From assembly GCF_014205075.1 (NCBI RefSeq), contig NZ_JACHMU010000001.1:372001-436000 (forward strand): a stretch of 64,000 nucleotides of DNA, read 5' to 3'. Below the pieces are notes generated by a model, which saw only the letters and a list, made by a program, of their open reading frames with translations, searched no databases and was not told the origin of the DNA. This document shows positions 1-13,840 of the stretch, in pieces. The DNA comes from Microbacterium ginsengiterrae. GTDB taxonomy: Bacteria > Actinomycetota > Actinomycetes > Actinomycetales > Microbacteriaceae. The translations under genes were made by a program, and so were the position numbers. Positions within the stretch are counted from its first letter, which is position 1. Each line of letters opens with the position of its first letter.

Positions 1-410
1 TTCCGCGGCAGGAAGCCCTCGAACGTGAAGCGGTCGGTGGGCATCCCCGAGATCGCCAGCGCCATGATCACCGCGCTGGGACCGGGGATCGCGGTCACCG
101 TGACCCCCTGTGCCACAGCCTCCGCGACCAGTCCGTACCCCGGGTCGCTCACCGCCGGCATCCCCGCATCGCTGACGACGACGATGTCCTCGTCCATGGC
201 GAGGGCGGCGAGCTCGGCCGCCTTGTGCTTCTCGTTGTGGTCGTGCAGGGCGATCAGCCGGGGCCGGTTGTCGATCTTCAGGGCCTGCAGCAGCCGCTGC
301 GTCGTCCTGGTGTCCTCCGCTGCGACGATCCGCGCGTTCTCGAGCACCTCGACCAGACGCCGAGACGCGTCGCCGAGATTGCCGATCGGGGTCGCCGCGA
401 GGATGATCAC
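1..410 (-). CDS. rsmI: 16S rRNA (cytidine1402-2'-O)-methyltransferase, 3' end outside the window
   Basis: The visible N-terminal 136 codons begin with a GTG at 408-410 and read MIILAATPIGNLGD, the glycine-rich opening of the tetrapyrrole-methylase fold of RsmI. They continue through AEDTRTTQRLL, LHDHNE and VSDAGMPAVSDPGYGLV, which are RsmI signature segments, and IPGPSAVIMAL. RsmI adds a 2'-O-methyl group to C1402 in the decoding centre of 16S rRNA using SAM. The gene runs off the left edge. Its start is 22 bp from that of the divergent pmt gene; a TAAGCT box ends six bases before the GTG, so the message is probably leaderless. Confidence 0.95.
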   Translation of the reverse strand, partial: MIILAATPIGNLGDASRRLVEVLENARIVAAEDTRTTQRLLQALKIDNRPRLIALHDHNEKHKAAELAALAMDEDIVVVSDAGMPAVSDPGYGLVAEAVAQGVTVTAIPGPSAVIMALAISGMPTDRFTFEGFLPR

Positions 411-432
411 CCGTTCAGCTTAGGCTTATGCC
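411..432. promoter_or_regulatory. Compact divergent promoter between rsmI and pmt
   Basis: The whole intergenic space is 22 bp. On the plus strand TAGGCT (421-426) is followed by six bases and the pmt GTG at 433. On the minus strand TAAGCT (422-417) is followed by six bases and the rsmI GTG at 410. The two -10-like boxes overlap by two bases, so two polymerases could not occupy them together. No Shine-Dalgarno sequence fits in either direction, so both transcripts are likely leaderless. The boxes are seen; their function is inferred. Confidence 0.6.
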
Positions 433-1983
433 GTGTCCGCGCCCGTCCCGCTCCTGCCTCCTCCTGCGGAGCGTCTGACGGTGTGGGGGCGGCTCCGCGA
501 CCGCGTGCGGGGAGACCCGGAGTGGAATCGCCTGGTGTCGTGGCTGTCCCCGCTGCTGCTCACGGCGCTGGCGGCGCTGCTGCGGCTGGCGAACCTCGGA
601 CATCCGCGCACGCTCGCCTTCGACGAGACCTACTACGTCAAGGACGCCTGGTCGCTGTGGACCCTCGGCTACGAGGGCACCTGGGGCGACGGCGCGAACG
701 AACAGTTCCTCACCGGCGACGACGGCGCGCTGGGCACGGAAGGCTCCTTCATCGTGCACCCGCCGTTGGGCAAATGGATCATCGCGCTGGGCATGGGAGC
801 GTTCGGACCAGGGAACAGCGCCGCGTGGCGGCTGCCGGTCGCCCTGGTCGGCGCGGCGACTGTGCTGCTGGTGTACCTCGTGGCGAAGGAGCTCACGCGC
901 TCCGTCGTCGCGGCATCCGTGGCCGGCCTGCTCCTGGCCGTCGACGGCCTCAGCATCGTGATGAGTCGGATCGGGCTGCTCGACGGCATCCTCACGTTCT
1001 TCGTCCTGCTCGGATTCCTCTTCGTCCTCCTCGATCGCCGGCGGAGCATCCCTCTCGTCGAGGCGCCCGCTGCGACCGAGGAGCAGACCCTGTGGGGCCG
1101 GATCGTGTGGCGACGGCCGTGGGTCATCGCCGCGGGCATCGCCCTCGGCGCGGCCACGGCCGTGAAGTGGTCGGGGCTGTACGCACTCGCCGGTCTGGGG
1201 CTGTATCTCGTCGTCACCGATGCCCTGGCCCGGCGCCGCGCCGGCGTGGCGTACTGGCCGATGGATGCCGTGGCTCGGCAGGGGGTCGTCTCGTTCCTGC
1301 TGCTGGTGCCTGCCGCGTTCGTCACCTACCTCGCCTCATGGACGGGCTGGCTGGTCACCGCCGGCGGATACGACCGGCAGACCGACGCGAACCCGTTCGT
1401 CGCGCTGTGGAACTTCCATCAGGCGATATACGCGTTCCACATCGGACTCGGCTCAGGGCACCCGTACGCGAGTCCGGCATGGCAGTGGCCGCTCCTCATC
1501 CGCCCGACCGCCGTGTGGGTGGGCGGCGATCAGAGCTGCGGCACTGATCACTGCATGTCGGTGATCTCGACCGTCCCGAACCCTCTGATCTGGTACGGCG
1601 GCGTCGCGGCGGCGGTCTATCTGCTGTACCGGTTCGTGCGCGGTCTCGTCGAGCGCCGGCCGATGCCGTGGACGTACGGCGTCCCGCTCGTCGGTCTCGC
1701 CGTGACGTATGTGCCGTGGCTGCTGTACCCGGAGCGGACGATCTTCCAGTTCTACACCGTGGTGATGATGCCGTTCCTGTGTCTCGCGCTCGTGCTCGGC
1801 CTACGCGACATGGCCGGCCGCCGGGAGAATCCTCTCCCCCGACGTCAGGCCGGCGAGCGCACCGTCGCCGTGTTCCTCATCGCCGTCGTGCTCGTGTCGG
1901 CGTTCTTCTACCCGGTGTGGACCGGCATGAGCGTGCCGTACGAGTTCTGGCTGATCCACAACTGGCTGCCCACCTGGATCTGA
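433..1983 (+). CDS. pmt: Dolichyl-phosphate-mannose--protein O-mannosyltransferase (PMT family, GT39)
   Basis: A 516-residue polytopic membrane protein that in actinobacteria transfers mannose from polyprenyl-phosphate-mannose to Ser/Thr of Sec-exported proteins at the outer membrane face. The acidic pair D64-E65 in LAFDETYYVKD lies in the first large loop, where PMT enzymes carry their catalytic DE. Further family-like segments are HPPLGKWIIALGM, DGLSIVMSRIGLLDG and the C-terminal FQFYTVVMMPF membrane stretch. Length matches bacterial PMTs. The GTG start is supported by a TAGGCT box six bases upstream. The head-to-head arrangement with rsmI is common in actinobacterial chromosomes. Confidence 0.93.
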   Translation: MSAPVPLLPPPAERLTVWGRLRDRVRGDPEWNRLVSWLSPLLLTALAALLRLANLGHPRTLAFDETYYVKDAWSLWTLGYEGTWGDGANEQFLTGDDGALGTEGSFIVHPPLGKWIIALGMGAFGPGNSAAWRLPVALVGAATVLLVYLVAKELTRSVVAASVAGLLLAVDGLSIVMSRIGLLDGILTFFVLLGFLFVLLDRRRSIPLVEAPAATEEQTLWGRIVWRRPWVIAAGIALGAATAVKWSGLYALAGLGLYLVVTDALARRRAGVAYWPMDAVARQGVVSFLLLVPAAFVTYLASWTGWLVTAGGYDRQTDANPFVALWNFHQAIYAFHIGLGSGHPYASPAWQWPLLIRPTAVWVGGDQSCGTDHCMSVISTVPNPLIWYGGVAAAVYLLYRFVRGLVERRPMPWTYGVPLVGLAVTYVPWLLYPERTIFQFYTVVMMPFLCLALVLGLRDMAGRRENPLPRRQAGERTVAVFLIAVVLVSAFFYPVWTGMSVPYEFWLIHNWLPTWI

Positions 1984-2068
1984 GCCGGATCACTCAGCGG
2001 GTATGGATGCTGCCGGTTCTCAGCCGGCATGACCGACGAAATCCATACCGGCTGCCTCGGACGGCGCG

Positions 2069-3871
2069 TCAGCGGGCGAGCGGCAGATCGGCGGGGTCGG
2101 AGACCGGGAGGCGGCACACGAACGCGCGGCAGTCGTACGCGAGGTCGACGCCCTGCGCCCTGCCCGCGAACAGCTCGAACCCGGCGTCCTCGAACGCCTT
2201 CGCCTGCGCGGGGCTGACGACGGCGACCACGTCGGCATCCACTTGGCGGGATGCCGATGCGAGGGGCCCGTCGACGGCATCGGTGACGACCACGACCTGA
2301 CGCGGCGACTCCGCCAGGCCCGCTGCGACGGAGAGGAGCGATCCGTGACCGAAGGGGTGCGGGAGCGCGGTTGCCGCGTACGCACGCACGAGCTCCTCTG
2401 CCGCGGCGCGATACCGCTCCCCTGCGCCCAGACGCCATGCCGACAGCGCGGCGCCGGCGAGGGCGGCCGCGCCCGACGGCAGGTCGCCGTCGGTCTGGTC
2501 GGGTGCCGGCGTGATGCCATGCGCGGCGAGGACGGGATCGGGGGATGCCCCTGACTCCAACAGCTCGTCGAGGATGTCGCGCGCCTCCACCGCCCAATCG
2601 GCCTCGCCCGTCGCCACGGCGAGTGCGAGGAGACCGTCGGCGAGCAGGGCGAGGTCCGCGAGCGTCGCCACCGCGGCCGACGCCGTCCCGCCGAGGGAGG
2701 CCCGCACCCGCTTGCCGTCCGGTGCGCGATTCACCTCACCCACGTAACGCGCGGCATCCGCCGCTGCTGCCACCCACGCTCGCTCTCGCCAGGCTGCGCC
2801 GGCCCGAGCGAGCGCACCGATGGCCAGCCCGTTCCAGCCGGTGATGACCTTGCCGTCGACCGCGGGCGGCTGCAGCCCCGTTCGCTCTTCGGCTGGGAGC
2901 CGGTAGTAGCCACCCTCGTTGCGTTCACCGTCGATGATCGATTCCGAGTCCTGTGCGGCCCGGAAGCCGCCGCCGTCCTGGCGCAGAACCCCGATGAGGA
3001 ACGAGGCGATCCCCCGCGCCGTCGATTCGTCCCCCGCGCGTCGGGCCACATCCAGCAGCTGGGCGTTGTCGGTCAGCATCCGCTCGTAGTGGGGCACTGT
3101 CCAGTCGCGCATGGTCGCGTACCGGAAGAATCCGCCGTCGACGTCACGAAGGTCGGATGCCGCCATCGCGGCGAGCGCGCGCTCTGCAGCCGCGGCCGCC
3201 TCCGGTGCCTCGCGGCGCACGGACGGCTCCTGCAGGAAGCCGAGGGTCGTCGCCACGGGGAATTTCGGCGCGGCGCCGAAACCACCATAGGAGGTGTCCT
3301 CCCTGGCGGCGATCGCCCTGGCGGCGACGGCGAGCCGTCCCGCATCCGGCAGGTCGGACGGGGCGACGACAGCGGCCTGGGCGAGAGCGTCGGCGACGGC
3401 ATCCGCCGACTCGACGGCCTGCTCGTGCCGGGTCGTCCATGCCTCCTGCACGGCCGCGAGGACCTCGCGGAAGCCGGGCATCTGCCCTCGCCGCTCCGGC
3501 GGCCAGTATGTCCCGGCGTAGAACGTCCTCCCCTGCGGGGTCGCGAACGCCGTCAGCGGCCATCCCAGGTTCTGGGTGAAGGCGGATGCGGCGGCCATGT
3601 ACGCCCCGTCGACGTCCGGATGCTCCTCGCGGTCGACCTTCACGGCGACGAAGTCCCGGTTGATGATCGCGGCGACCTCGGGCGAGGAGAACGACTCGCG
3701 CGCCATCACATGGCACCAGTGACAGGTCGAGTAGCCGATCGAGATGAGCAGCGGGACTCCCCGCCGCTGCGCCTCGTCGAAGGCCTCCGCACCCCACGGG
3801 TGCCAGTCGACCGGGTTGTCGGCGTGCGCGCGCAGGTAGGGGCTGAGCGTCTCGGCGAGGCGATTGGTCAT
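2069..3871 (-). CDS. DUF255 / thioredoxin-domain protein (YyaL / SPATA20 family)
   Basis: A 600-residue protein with an N-terminal thioredoxin-like DUF255 domain: [21 protein letters not shown] opens it and the dithiol motif CHWC is at 50-53, followed by the family-typical [11 protein letters not shown]. The C-terminal two thirds resemble an alpha/alpha-toroid of glycosidase/epimerase type ([37 protein letters not shown]). Homologues are found in all domains of life but have no settled biochemical role. ATG at 3871 is preferred over a GTG three codons upstream because TAGCGT lies seven bases before the ATG. It follows the FMN reductase gene on the same strand after 31 bp and may be cotranscribed with it. 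Confidence 0.9.
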   Translation of the reverse strand: MTNRLAETLSPYLRAHADNPVDWHPWGAEAFDEAQRRGVPLLISIGYSTCHWCHVMARESFSSPEVAAIINRDFVAVKVDREEHPDVDGAYMAAASAFTQNLGWPLTAFATPQGRTFYAGTYWPPERRGQMPGFREVLAAVQEAWTTRHEQAVESADAVADALAQAAVVAPSDLPDAGRLAVAARAIAAREDTSYGGFGAAPKFPVATTLGFLQEPSVRREAPEAAAAAERALAAMAASDLRDVDGGFFRYATMRDWTVPHYERMLTDNAQLLDVARRAGDESTARGIASFLIGVLRQDGGGFRAAQDSESIIDGERNEGGYYRLPAEERTGLQPPAVDGKVITGWNGLAIGALARAGAAWRERAWVAAAADAARYVGEVNRAPDGKRVRASLGGTASAAVATLADLALLADGLLALAVATGEADWAVEARDILDELLESGASPDPVLAAHGITPAPDQTDGDLPSGAAALAGAALSAWRLGAGERYRAAAEELVRAYAATALPHPFGHGSLLSVAAGLAESPRQVVVVTDAVDGPLASASRQVDADVVAVVSPAQAKAFEDAGFELFAGRAQGVDLAYDCRAFVCRLPVSDPADLPLAR

Positions 3872-3902
3872 GCCCGACACGCTACGCCGCGACGGCTGGA
3901 GA

Positions 3903-4478
3903 TCACACCAGAGCGGGGCGCAACTCGGCCGCGCGCGAATGCGCGTATCCGACCAGGGGCAGCGCCCGCTCCGCGGCGAGCGCGATGCGCGCCTCGAGCA
4001 CCTCGGACGCGACCCGGTATCCGTCGAAGTCTGTGTTGCTGGCGTAGACGCCGATCGGGAGCGTGAGCGCCTGGAAGAACGCGAACAGCGGGCGCAGTTG
4101 GTGTTCGATCATCAGCGCGTGCCGTTCCCCTCCGCCGGTCGCGGCGAGGAGGACGGGCTTTCCGACGAGGTCGTACTGGCCGATGAAGTCGAACAGATGC
4201 TTGAACAGACCGGTGAAGGACGCGCGGTACACCGGGCTGCCGACGATGAGGAGGTCGGCCTGCTCGATCGCGACGAGCTGTTCCTCGACGTGGGCGGGAA
4301 GGTCTTCGCGGCGCAGTGCTCCGGCCAGTGACGGGCCGATCGCGGTGAGCTCGATGAGCTGCACCTCCGCATCGGCGCGTTCGGCGACCGCATCCGCGAT
4401 CGCGCGCAGCAGCGCGGTCGTCTTGCTGGGCTCGTGAAGGGAACCGGAGACGGCGACGACGCGGTAGGGAGCTGTCAT
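3903..4478 (-). CDS. NADPH-dependent FMN reductase family protein (SsuE/MsuE-like)
   Basis: A 191-residue flavodoxin-fold protein. The phosphate-binding loop is [10 protein letters not shown] near the N-terminus, followed by [22 protein letters not shown], the dimer and FMN-site segment typical of SsuE/MsuE/ArsH-type reductases, and [20 protein letters not shown]. It should reduce FMN (or a quinone or azo compound) with NAD(P)H in the cytosol. SsuE and MsuE supply FMNH2 to sulfonate monooxygenases, but no such monooxygenase is nearby, so the partner is unknown. ATG at 4478 is chosen because TAGCGT sits seven bases upstream; an in-frame longer form lacks such support. Confidence 0.85.
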   Translation of the reverse strand: MTAPYRVVAVSGSLHEPSKTTALLRAIADAVAERADAEVQLIELTAIGPSLAGALRREDLPAHVEEQLVAIEQADLLIVGSPVYRASFTGLFKHLFDFIGQYDLVGKPVLLAATGGGERHALMIEHQLRPLFAFFQALTLPIGVYASNTDFDGYRVASEVLEARIALAAERALPLVGYAHSRAAELRPALV

Positions 4479-4568
4479 GACGACGACGCTAGCGACGATG
4501 ACGCCCTGTGGCACGCGGGGCGACACAGGGCGTCATCGAACGCAATGCAGCGTCTCAGAAGTGAGTGC

Positions 4569-9497
<4,929 letters not shown>

Positions 9498-9545
9498 CCG
9501 CGTGCGGGTTGCATCCGCTCGCGGGGGCCCGGGTAGCCTGGCGGC

Positions 9546-10490
9546 ATGGCTCGCGCGATCGTCTACACCGAACTCGGCTCCCCCGACGTCCTCCAGCTCG
9601 TCGAGGTCCCCGATCCCGTCGCCGGCTCCGGTGAGGTCGTCGTCCGCATCGAGGCGGCAGGCGTCAATCCGCTCGACGCGAAGCGGCGCAGCGGCAAGCG
9701 CCCGTCGCCTCCGATCACCGAGCCGCGTCACGTGGGCTTCGACGGCGCAGGAGTCGTCGACTCCGTCGGCGAGGGGGTGAGCGACTTCACCGTCGGCGAC
9801 CGGGTCGTCATCCGCGACACGATGGGCACGTACGCCAGCCACCTCGTCGTCAGCGCCGCTCACCTTGCCCACCTTCCGGATGCCGTGACGGCCGCGGAAG
9901 CCGCCGCGCTGCCGATCCCGGTCGGTACGGCGTACCAGTGCCTTAGGTCGCTCGGGGTCGGTCAGGGCGACACCCTGCTCATCCACGCGGGGTCGGGCGC
10001 GGTCGGTCAGGCCGCGATCCAGTTCGCCGTCGCCTGGGGTGCGACCGTGGTCGCCACCGGCAGCGAGTCACGACACGAGCAGCTGCGCGACCTCGGAGCC
10101 ATCCCCGTCGCGTACGGTGACGGACTCATCGACCGCGTGCGCGCTGCCGTCGACGGTGACATCACCGTCGCGCTGGACTGCGCAGGGACGGACGAGGCCA
10201 TCCGGACCTCACTCGACCTCGTCGCCGACCGCGATCGCATCGCGACGATCGTGCGAGGCCCCGACGCGGCGGATTTCGGAATCCGCGCATTCAGCGGCGG
10301 CGCGCCCGAACCGCTGACCGAGCAGGAACTCGCCTGGCGGGTGGAGGGCCTGCGCGTCGCGATCGACCTCATCGCCGCCGGCGACTTCCAGGTGGAGCTG
10401 GGGCCCGAGTTGCCGCTCAGCGAAGCCGCCGAGGCCCACCGCCTCGTCGAGTCGCATCAGGCACGAGGCAAGATCACGCTCATCCCCTGA
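9546..10490 (+). CDS. NADP-dependent quinone oxidoreductase-like MDR protein (zinc-less)
   Basis: A 314-residue medium-chain dehydrogenase/reductase. The N-terminal GroES-like domain contains EAAGVNPLDAKRRSG, and the Rossmann domain carries HAGSGAVGQAAIQFA for NADP(H). The zinc ligands of alcohol dehydrogenases are absent, as in quinone oxidoreductases and enoyl reductases. It likely reduces quinones or alpha,beta-unsaturated carbonyls in the cytosol. TAGCCT at 9534-9539 lies six bases before the ATG, giving a probable leaderless promoter separate from hrpA. Confidence 0.9.
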   Translation: MARAIVYTELGSPDVLQLVEVPDPVAGSGEVVVRIEAAGVNPLDAKRRSGKRPSPPITEPRHVGFDGAGVVDSVGEGVSDFTVGDRVVIRDTMGTYASHLVVSAAHLAHLPDAVTAAEAAALPIPVGTAYQCLRSLGVGQGDTLLIHAGSGAVGQAAIQFAVAWGATVVATGSESRHEQLRDLGAIPVAYGDGLIDRVRAAVDGDITVALDCAGTDEAIRTSLDLVADRDRIATIVRGPDAADFGIRAFSGGAPEPLTEQELAWRVEGLRVAIDLIAAGDFQVELGPELPLSEAAEAHRLVESHQARGKITLIP

Positions 10491-10530
10491 GAGACGGGGA
10501 AGCCTGCGCGTCTGCTCTACGCTGGAGGGC

Positions 10531-11526
10531 ATGACTGAACTTCGCTGGGGAATTCTCGCTACGGGCGGCATCGCTCACGCCTTCGCGTCCGATCTGCGCA
10601 CTGCCGGCCTCGACCTGGTCGCCGTCGGCTCGCGCTCCCAGGAGTCCGCCGACGCGTTCGCTGCGGAGTTCGAGATCCCGCGCGCACACGCATCCTACGA
10701 AGCGCTCGCCGCCGACCCCGACGTCGACATCATCTACGTCTCGACTCCGCACCCCATGCACCACGCAGGGGCCAAGCTCGCCCTTGAGAACGGCAAGCAC
10801 GTCCTCGTCGAGAAGGCGTTCACCGTCAACCGCGCAGAGGCCGAGGAACTCCGACAGCTGGCCGCCGACCGCGGCCTTCTCGTCATGGAGGCGATGTGGA
10901 CCCGGTACCTCCCGCATATGGTGCGCATCCGCGAGATCATCGCGGAGGGCACGCTGGGCGAGATCCGCGTGGTCACCGCCGACCACACCCAGAAGATCAG
11001 CGACGACCCCGCGCACCGGCTCAATGCCCTCGAGCTCGGCGGCGGCGCGCTGCTGGACCTCGGCATCTACCCGATCTCGTTCATCTGGGACGTGCTCGGA
11101 GCCCCCGAGACCGTCACCGCGTCCGCCCGCCTGGCCGACACGGGCGCCGACGCCGAGGTCGCCACGATCATGACCCACGCCGGTGGCGCCGTCTCGACGA
11201 GCGTGTCCTCGTCGCGGGCCGCCGGTCCCAACGCCGCCGCCGTCATCGGCACGGACGCGCGGATCGAGATCGACCGGGTCTGGTACGCGCCCACATCCTT
11301 CCGTGTCGTCGCACCGAACGGCGACGTGCTCGAGAGCTACGAGTCCGACATCGACGGACGCGGCATGCAGTACCAGGCGCTCGCGGCCGAGCGGCTCGTG
11401 CGCGACGGCATCCTGGAGGGCGACATCCTCCCCATCGCCGAGAGCGTCGCGATCATGGGCACCCTCGATGAGATCCGGGCGCAGATCGGCGTCCGCTACC
11501 CGAGCGAGGAGGGCCTCGATGCCTGA
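10531..11526 (+). CDS. Gfo/Idh/MocA family oxidoreductase
   Basis: A 331-residue NAD(P)-dependent oxidoreductase. The N-terminal Rossmann fold opens with GILATGGIAHAFASDL, and HVLVEKAFTVNRAEAEEL is the EKP-type motif of the family, with A in place of P. The C-terminal alpha/beta domain includes GGGALLDLGIYPISF, a substrate-site segment. Relatives include trans-1,2-dihydrobenzenediol dehydrogenase-like and sugar dehydrogenases; the substrate is not assignable. The stop overlaps the start of the following NYN gene by 8 bp, so the two are translationally coupled. A TACGCT box and GGAGGG precede the ATG. Confidence 0.91.
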   Translation: MTELRWGILATGGIAHAFASDLRTAGLDLVAVGSRSQESADAFAAEFEIPRAHASYEALAADPDVDIIYVSTPHPMHHAGAKLALENGKHVLVEKAFTVNRAEAEELRQLAADRGLLVMEAMWTRYLPHMVRIREIIAEGTLGEIRVVTADHTQKISDDPAHRLNALELGGGALLDLGIYPISFIWDVLGAPETVTASARLADTGADAEVATIMTHAGGAVSTSVSSSRAAGPNAAAVIGTDARIEIDRVWYAPTSFRVVAPNGDVLESYESDIDGRGMQYQALAAERLVRDGILEGDILPIAESVAIMGTLDEIRAQIGVRYPSEEGLDA

Positions 11527-12460
11527 CCCCCAGGACCCACGCGTCGCGGTCTATCTCGACTTCGACAACATCGTCATCTCCTGGTACGACCGCGTCCACG
11601 GCCGCAACGCCTATAGCAAGGACCGCCAGCGGATCGCGGACGACCCCCACGACCCCGAGGTCTCCGCGCGTCTCAAGGACGCGATGATCGAGGTCGGAGC
11701 CATCATCGACTACGCGGCGTCCTTCGGAACGCTCGTGCTGACGAGGGCGTACGCCGACTGGTCGTCCCCGGTCAACGCCGAGTACCGTTCGCAGCTCGTC
11801 GCGCGCGCCGTCGACCTCGTGCAGTTGTTCCCCGCAGCGGCATATGCGAAGAACGGTGCCGACATCCGGCTCGCAGTGGATGCCGTGGAGGACATGTTCC
11901 GCCTCTCCGACCTCACGCACGTGGTGCTCGTCGCCGGCGACAGCGACTACGTCCCGCTGGCGCAGCGGTGCAAGCGGCTCGGTCGCTACGTCATCGGCGT
12001 CGGGGTCGCCGGGTCGACGGCGAAGTCCCTCGCCGCCGCCTGCGACGAGTTCGAGTCCTACGACTCACTGCCCGGTGTCGCACGACCCGTCTCCAAGAAG
12101 GTCGCGCCGGCACCGTCGGCGGAGCCCGAGGAGGACGCGCCGGTCAAGACGAGGGCGGCAAGTCGCAGTCGCGCGAAGAAGGCCCCCAAGTCGGCGGACG
12201 TCGACACCGCACAGCCCACCGAGCAGGACGAGGCCACCGCACTGCTGCAGCGCGCGCTGCGCCTCGGTCATGACAAGGCGGACGCCGACGAGTGGCTGCA
12301 CAGCTCGGCGGTGAAGACGCACATGCGGCGCATGGACCCGTCCTTCAGCGAGAAGGCCCTCGGCTACCGCTCGTTCTCGGATTTCCTGAAGTCGCGCGAG
12401 CAGATCGCCGAGCTCGAGGAGACCGGCCACGAGCGTCTCGTCAGGTTGCGCGAGAGCTGA
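11519..12460 (+). CDS. NYN/PIN-like ribonuclease-fold protein with C-terminal OST-HTH (LOTUS) domain
   Basis: A 313-residue two-domain protein. Residues 9-165 form a NYN domain with acidic positions expected of the PIN-like active site: D14 and D16-N17 (YLDFDNI), D115 (KNGAD), D121 and G140-D-S-D143. Residues 235-313 match an OST-HTH/LOTUS RNA-binding domain (ATALLQRALRLG, VKTHMRRMDPSFSEKALGYRSFSDFLK). A basic linker rich in K, R, A and S joins them. NYN-LOTUS proteins are predicted RNases or RNA-binding regulators. It overlaps the oxidoreductase upstream by 8 bp and the convergent epimerase gene by 20 bp. Confidence 0.88.
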   Translation: MPDPQDPRVAVYLDFDNIVISWYDRVHGRNAYSKDRQRIADDPHDPEVSARLKDAMIEVGAIIDYAASFGTLVLTRAYADWSSPVNAEYRSQLVARAVDLVQLFPAAAYAKNGADIRLAVDAVEDMFRLSDLTHVVLVAGDSDYVPLAQRCKRLGRYVIGVGVAGSTAKSLAAACDEFESYDSLPGVARPVSKKVAPAPSAEPEEDAPVKTRAASRSRAKKAPKSADVDTAQPTEQDEATALLQRALRLGHDKADADEWLHSSAVKTHMRRMDPSFSEKALGYRSFSDFLKSREQIAELEETGHERLVRLRES

Positions 12461-13442
12461 CCTTCTCACCACGGACGGCACGCAGCGCCGGCTCCAGCTC
12501 CGGGTGCGCGAATCGGTAGCCGGCGTCGAGGAGCACCTGCGGGGCGACCCAACGGCTCTTGAGGAGCAGCTCGGGTTCCACCCGCAGCACCCACATCGCC
12601 GGTTCCAGCATGAATCGCCATGCCGGCATCCCGATCGGCATCCCCACGACGCGACGAAGTGTGGCCATCAGCGTGCGGTTGTCCGTCTGCGTCGGTGCCG
12701 ACATGTTGACGGCCCCGTGGATGGACGGTGTGTCCCTGATGAACCGAATCGCACCGACGAAGTCGTCGACGTGGATCCAGCTGAACTTCTGCCGCCCCTT
12801 GGATCGCACCCACATCGGCTGGTGCGGTTCGGTGGGATGAGGGCCGATGCCGCGGTAGCGACGGTGCGGGAACCACCATCCGTCGAACTGCGGGCCGCCG
12901 AGCCCGAAGCGGGCGAGACGGAAGAACACGCGCGTGGCCGGTCCGTCACCGAGCACGATGGTGGTGCGCAGGGCGACGCGGCGAGTGGCAGGAAGGTCCG
13001 CACGGAACAGCTCCGCCTCCCACGTCCGTGCGACGTCGGGAGAGAAACCGGTGTCCACTGCCTCGTCGGCCTCCGTCTGGGGGCGATCGAGCGCGTACCG
13101 GTAGACGGTCGCACTGCTCGCGTTCATCCACACGGCCGGCGGTCGGGCGGACTGCGCGATGGCGTCGCTGAGAGCCCTCGTCGTATCGACGCGCGATCGG
13201 AGGATCTCGTCGCGGTTGGCCGTGGTGTACCGGCAGTCGACGCTCTTGCCGGCGAGGCCGACGACGAGGTCCGCGCCGTCCACGACGCGGAGCACCGAGG
13301 CGGGATCATCCCACCGCGCGTCGGGTCCCGTGCGTCCGATCACACGGACGTCGTATCCCTCGGCCTCCAGCGCCTTCTTCAGGGAGGTGCCGAGGAACCC
13401 GGTACCGCCCCCGATGACCGCGAGCCTGCTGGGGGCGGACAT
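12441..13442 (-). CDS. SDR39U1-type epimerase family protein (TIGR01777, DUF1731)
   Basis: A 333-residue extended SDR. The NADP-binding loop GGGTGFLG is at 11-18; AGKSVDCRYTTANRDEILRSRVDTT and WMNASSATVYRY follow the YfcH/SDR39U1 pattern. The C-terminal 45 residues (WVAPQVLLDAGYRFAHPELEPALR) match DUF1731. Members are called nucleoside-diphosphate-sugar epimerases, but no activity is established. ATG at 13442 shares its A with the TGA of the upstream small membrane gene (TGATG), which implies coupling. The last 20 bp overlap the 3' end of the NYN gene on the opposite strand. Confidence 0.9.
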   Translation of the reverse strand: MSAPSRLAVIGGGTGFLGTSLKKALEAEGYDVRVIGRTGPDARWDDPASVLRVVDGADLVVGLAGKSVDCRYTTANRDEILRSRVDTTRALSDAIAQSARPPAVWMNASSATVYRYALDRPQTEADEAVDTGFSPDVARTWEAELFRADLPATRRVALRTTIVLGDGPATRVFFRLARFGLGGPQFDGWWFPHRRYRGIGPHPTEPHQPMWVRSKGRQKFSWIHVDDFVGAIRFIRDTPSIHGAVNMSAPTQTDNRTLMATLRRVVGMPIGMPAWRFMLEPAMWVLRVEPELLLKSRWVAPQVLLDAGYRFAHPELEPALRAVRGEKVSSRAT

Positions 13443-13804
13443 CAGCCTTCCTCCCTCTTGCGCTTGGCGATCTCCTCGCGCAGCCGCCATTCCTCGATCT
13501 CACGGTCGAGGTCCGCGATCTGCTGCTCGGTCGTCCGCGTGTCCGTCGGTGCTGCGCGCTGCGGAGCGGTCGGTGTCGCCCTCGAGGGACGGCCGGATCC
13601 GCGTGCCATCCTCGGCATCGTCACACCGCCGGCGTACTCGCGACCGAGAGCGAACCACAGGATGCCGCCGATGAGCGGGAGCAGGACGACGAGGATCACC
13701 CAGACCAGCTTCGGGAGGTGCTTCACCTGCGAGTCATCGCGCCGGATGATGTCCACGAGGGCTCCGATCATCAGAGCGAGGACGATGAGCGAGAGGAACG
13801 GCAT
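13442..13804 (-). CDS. Small membrane protein with PLDc_N domain
   Basis: A 120-residue protein with two membrane segments (about 3-20 and 31-53). The second contains PKLVWVILVVLLPLIGGILWFALGR, the PLDc_N signature found before phospholipase D domains and also in stand-alone proteins like this one. The tail is basic and ends in a predicted coiled coil (EQQIADLDREIEEWRLREEIAKRKREEG). Function is unknown. TACGCT lies six bases before the ATG. The stop codon overlaps the start of the epimerase gene by one base. Confidence 0.85.
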   Translation of the reverse strand: MPFLSLIVLALMIGALVDIIRRDDSQVKHLPKLVWVILVVLLPLIGGILWFALGREYAGGVTMPRMARGSGRPSRATPTAPQRAAPTDTRTTEQQIADLDREIEEWRLREEIAKRKREEG

Positions 13805-13840
13805 GCCCTCAGCGTAGACGAGGGATGGTTTGATGAGCAG

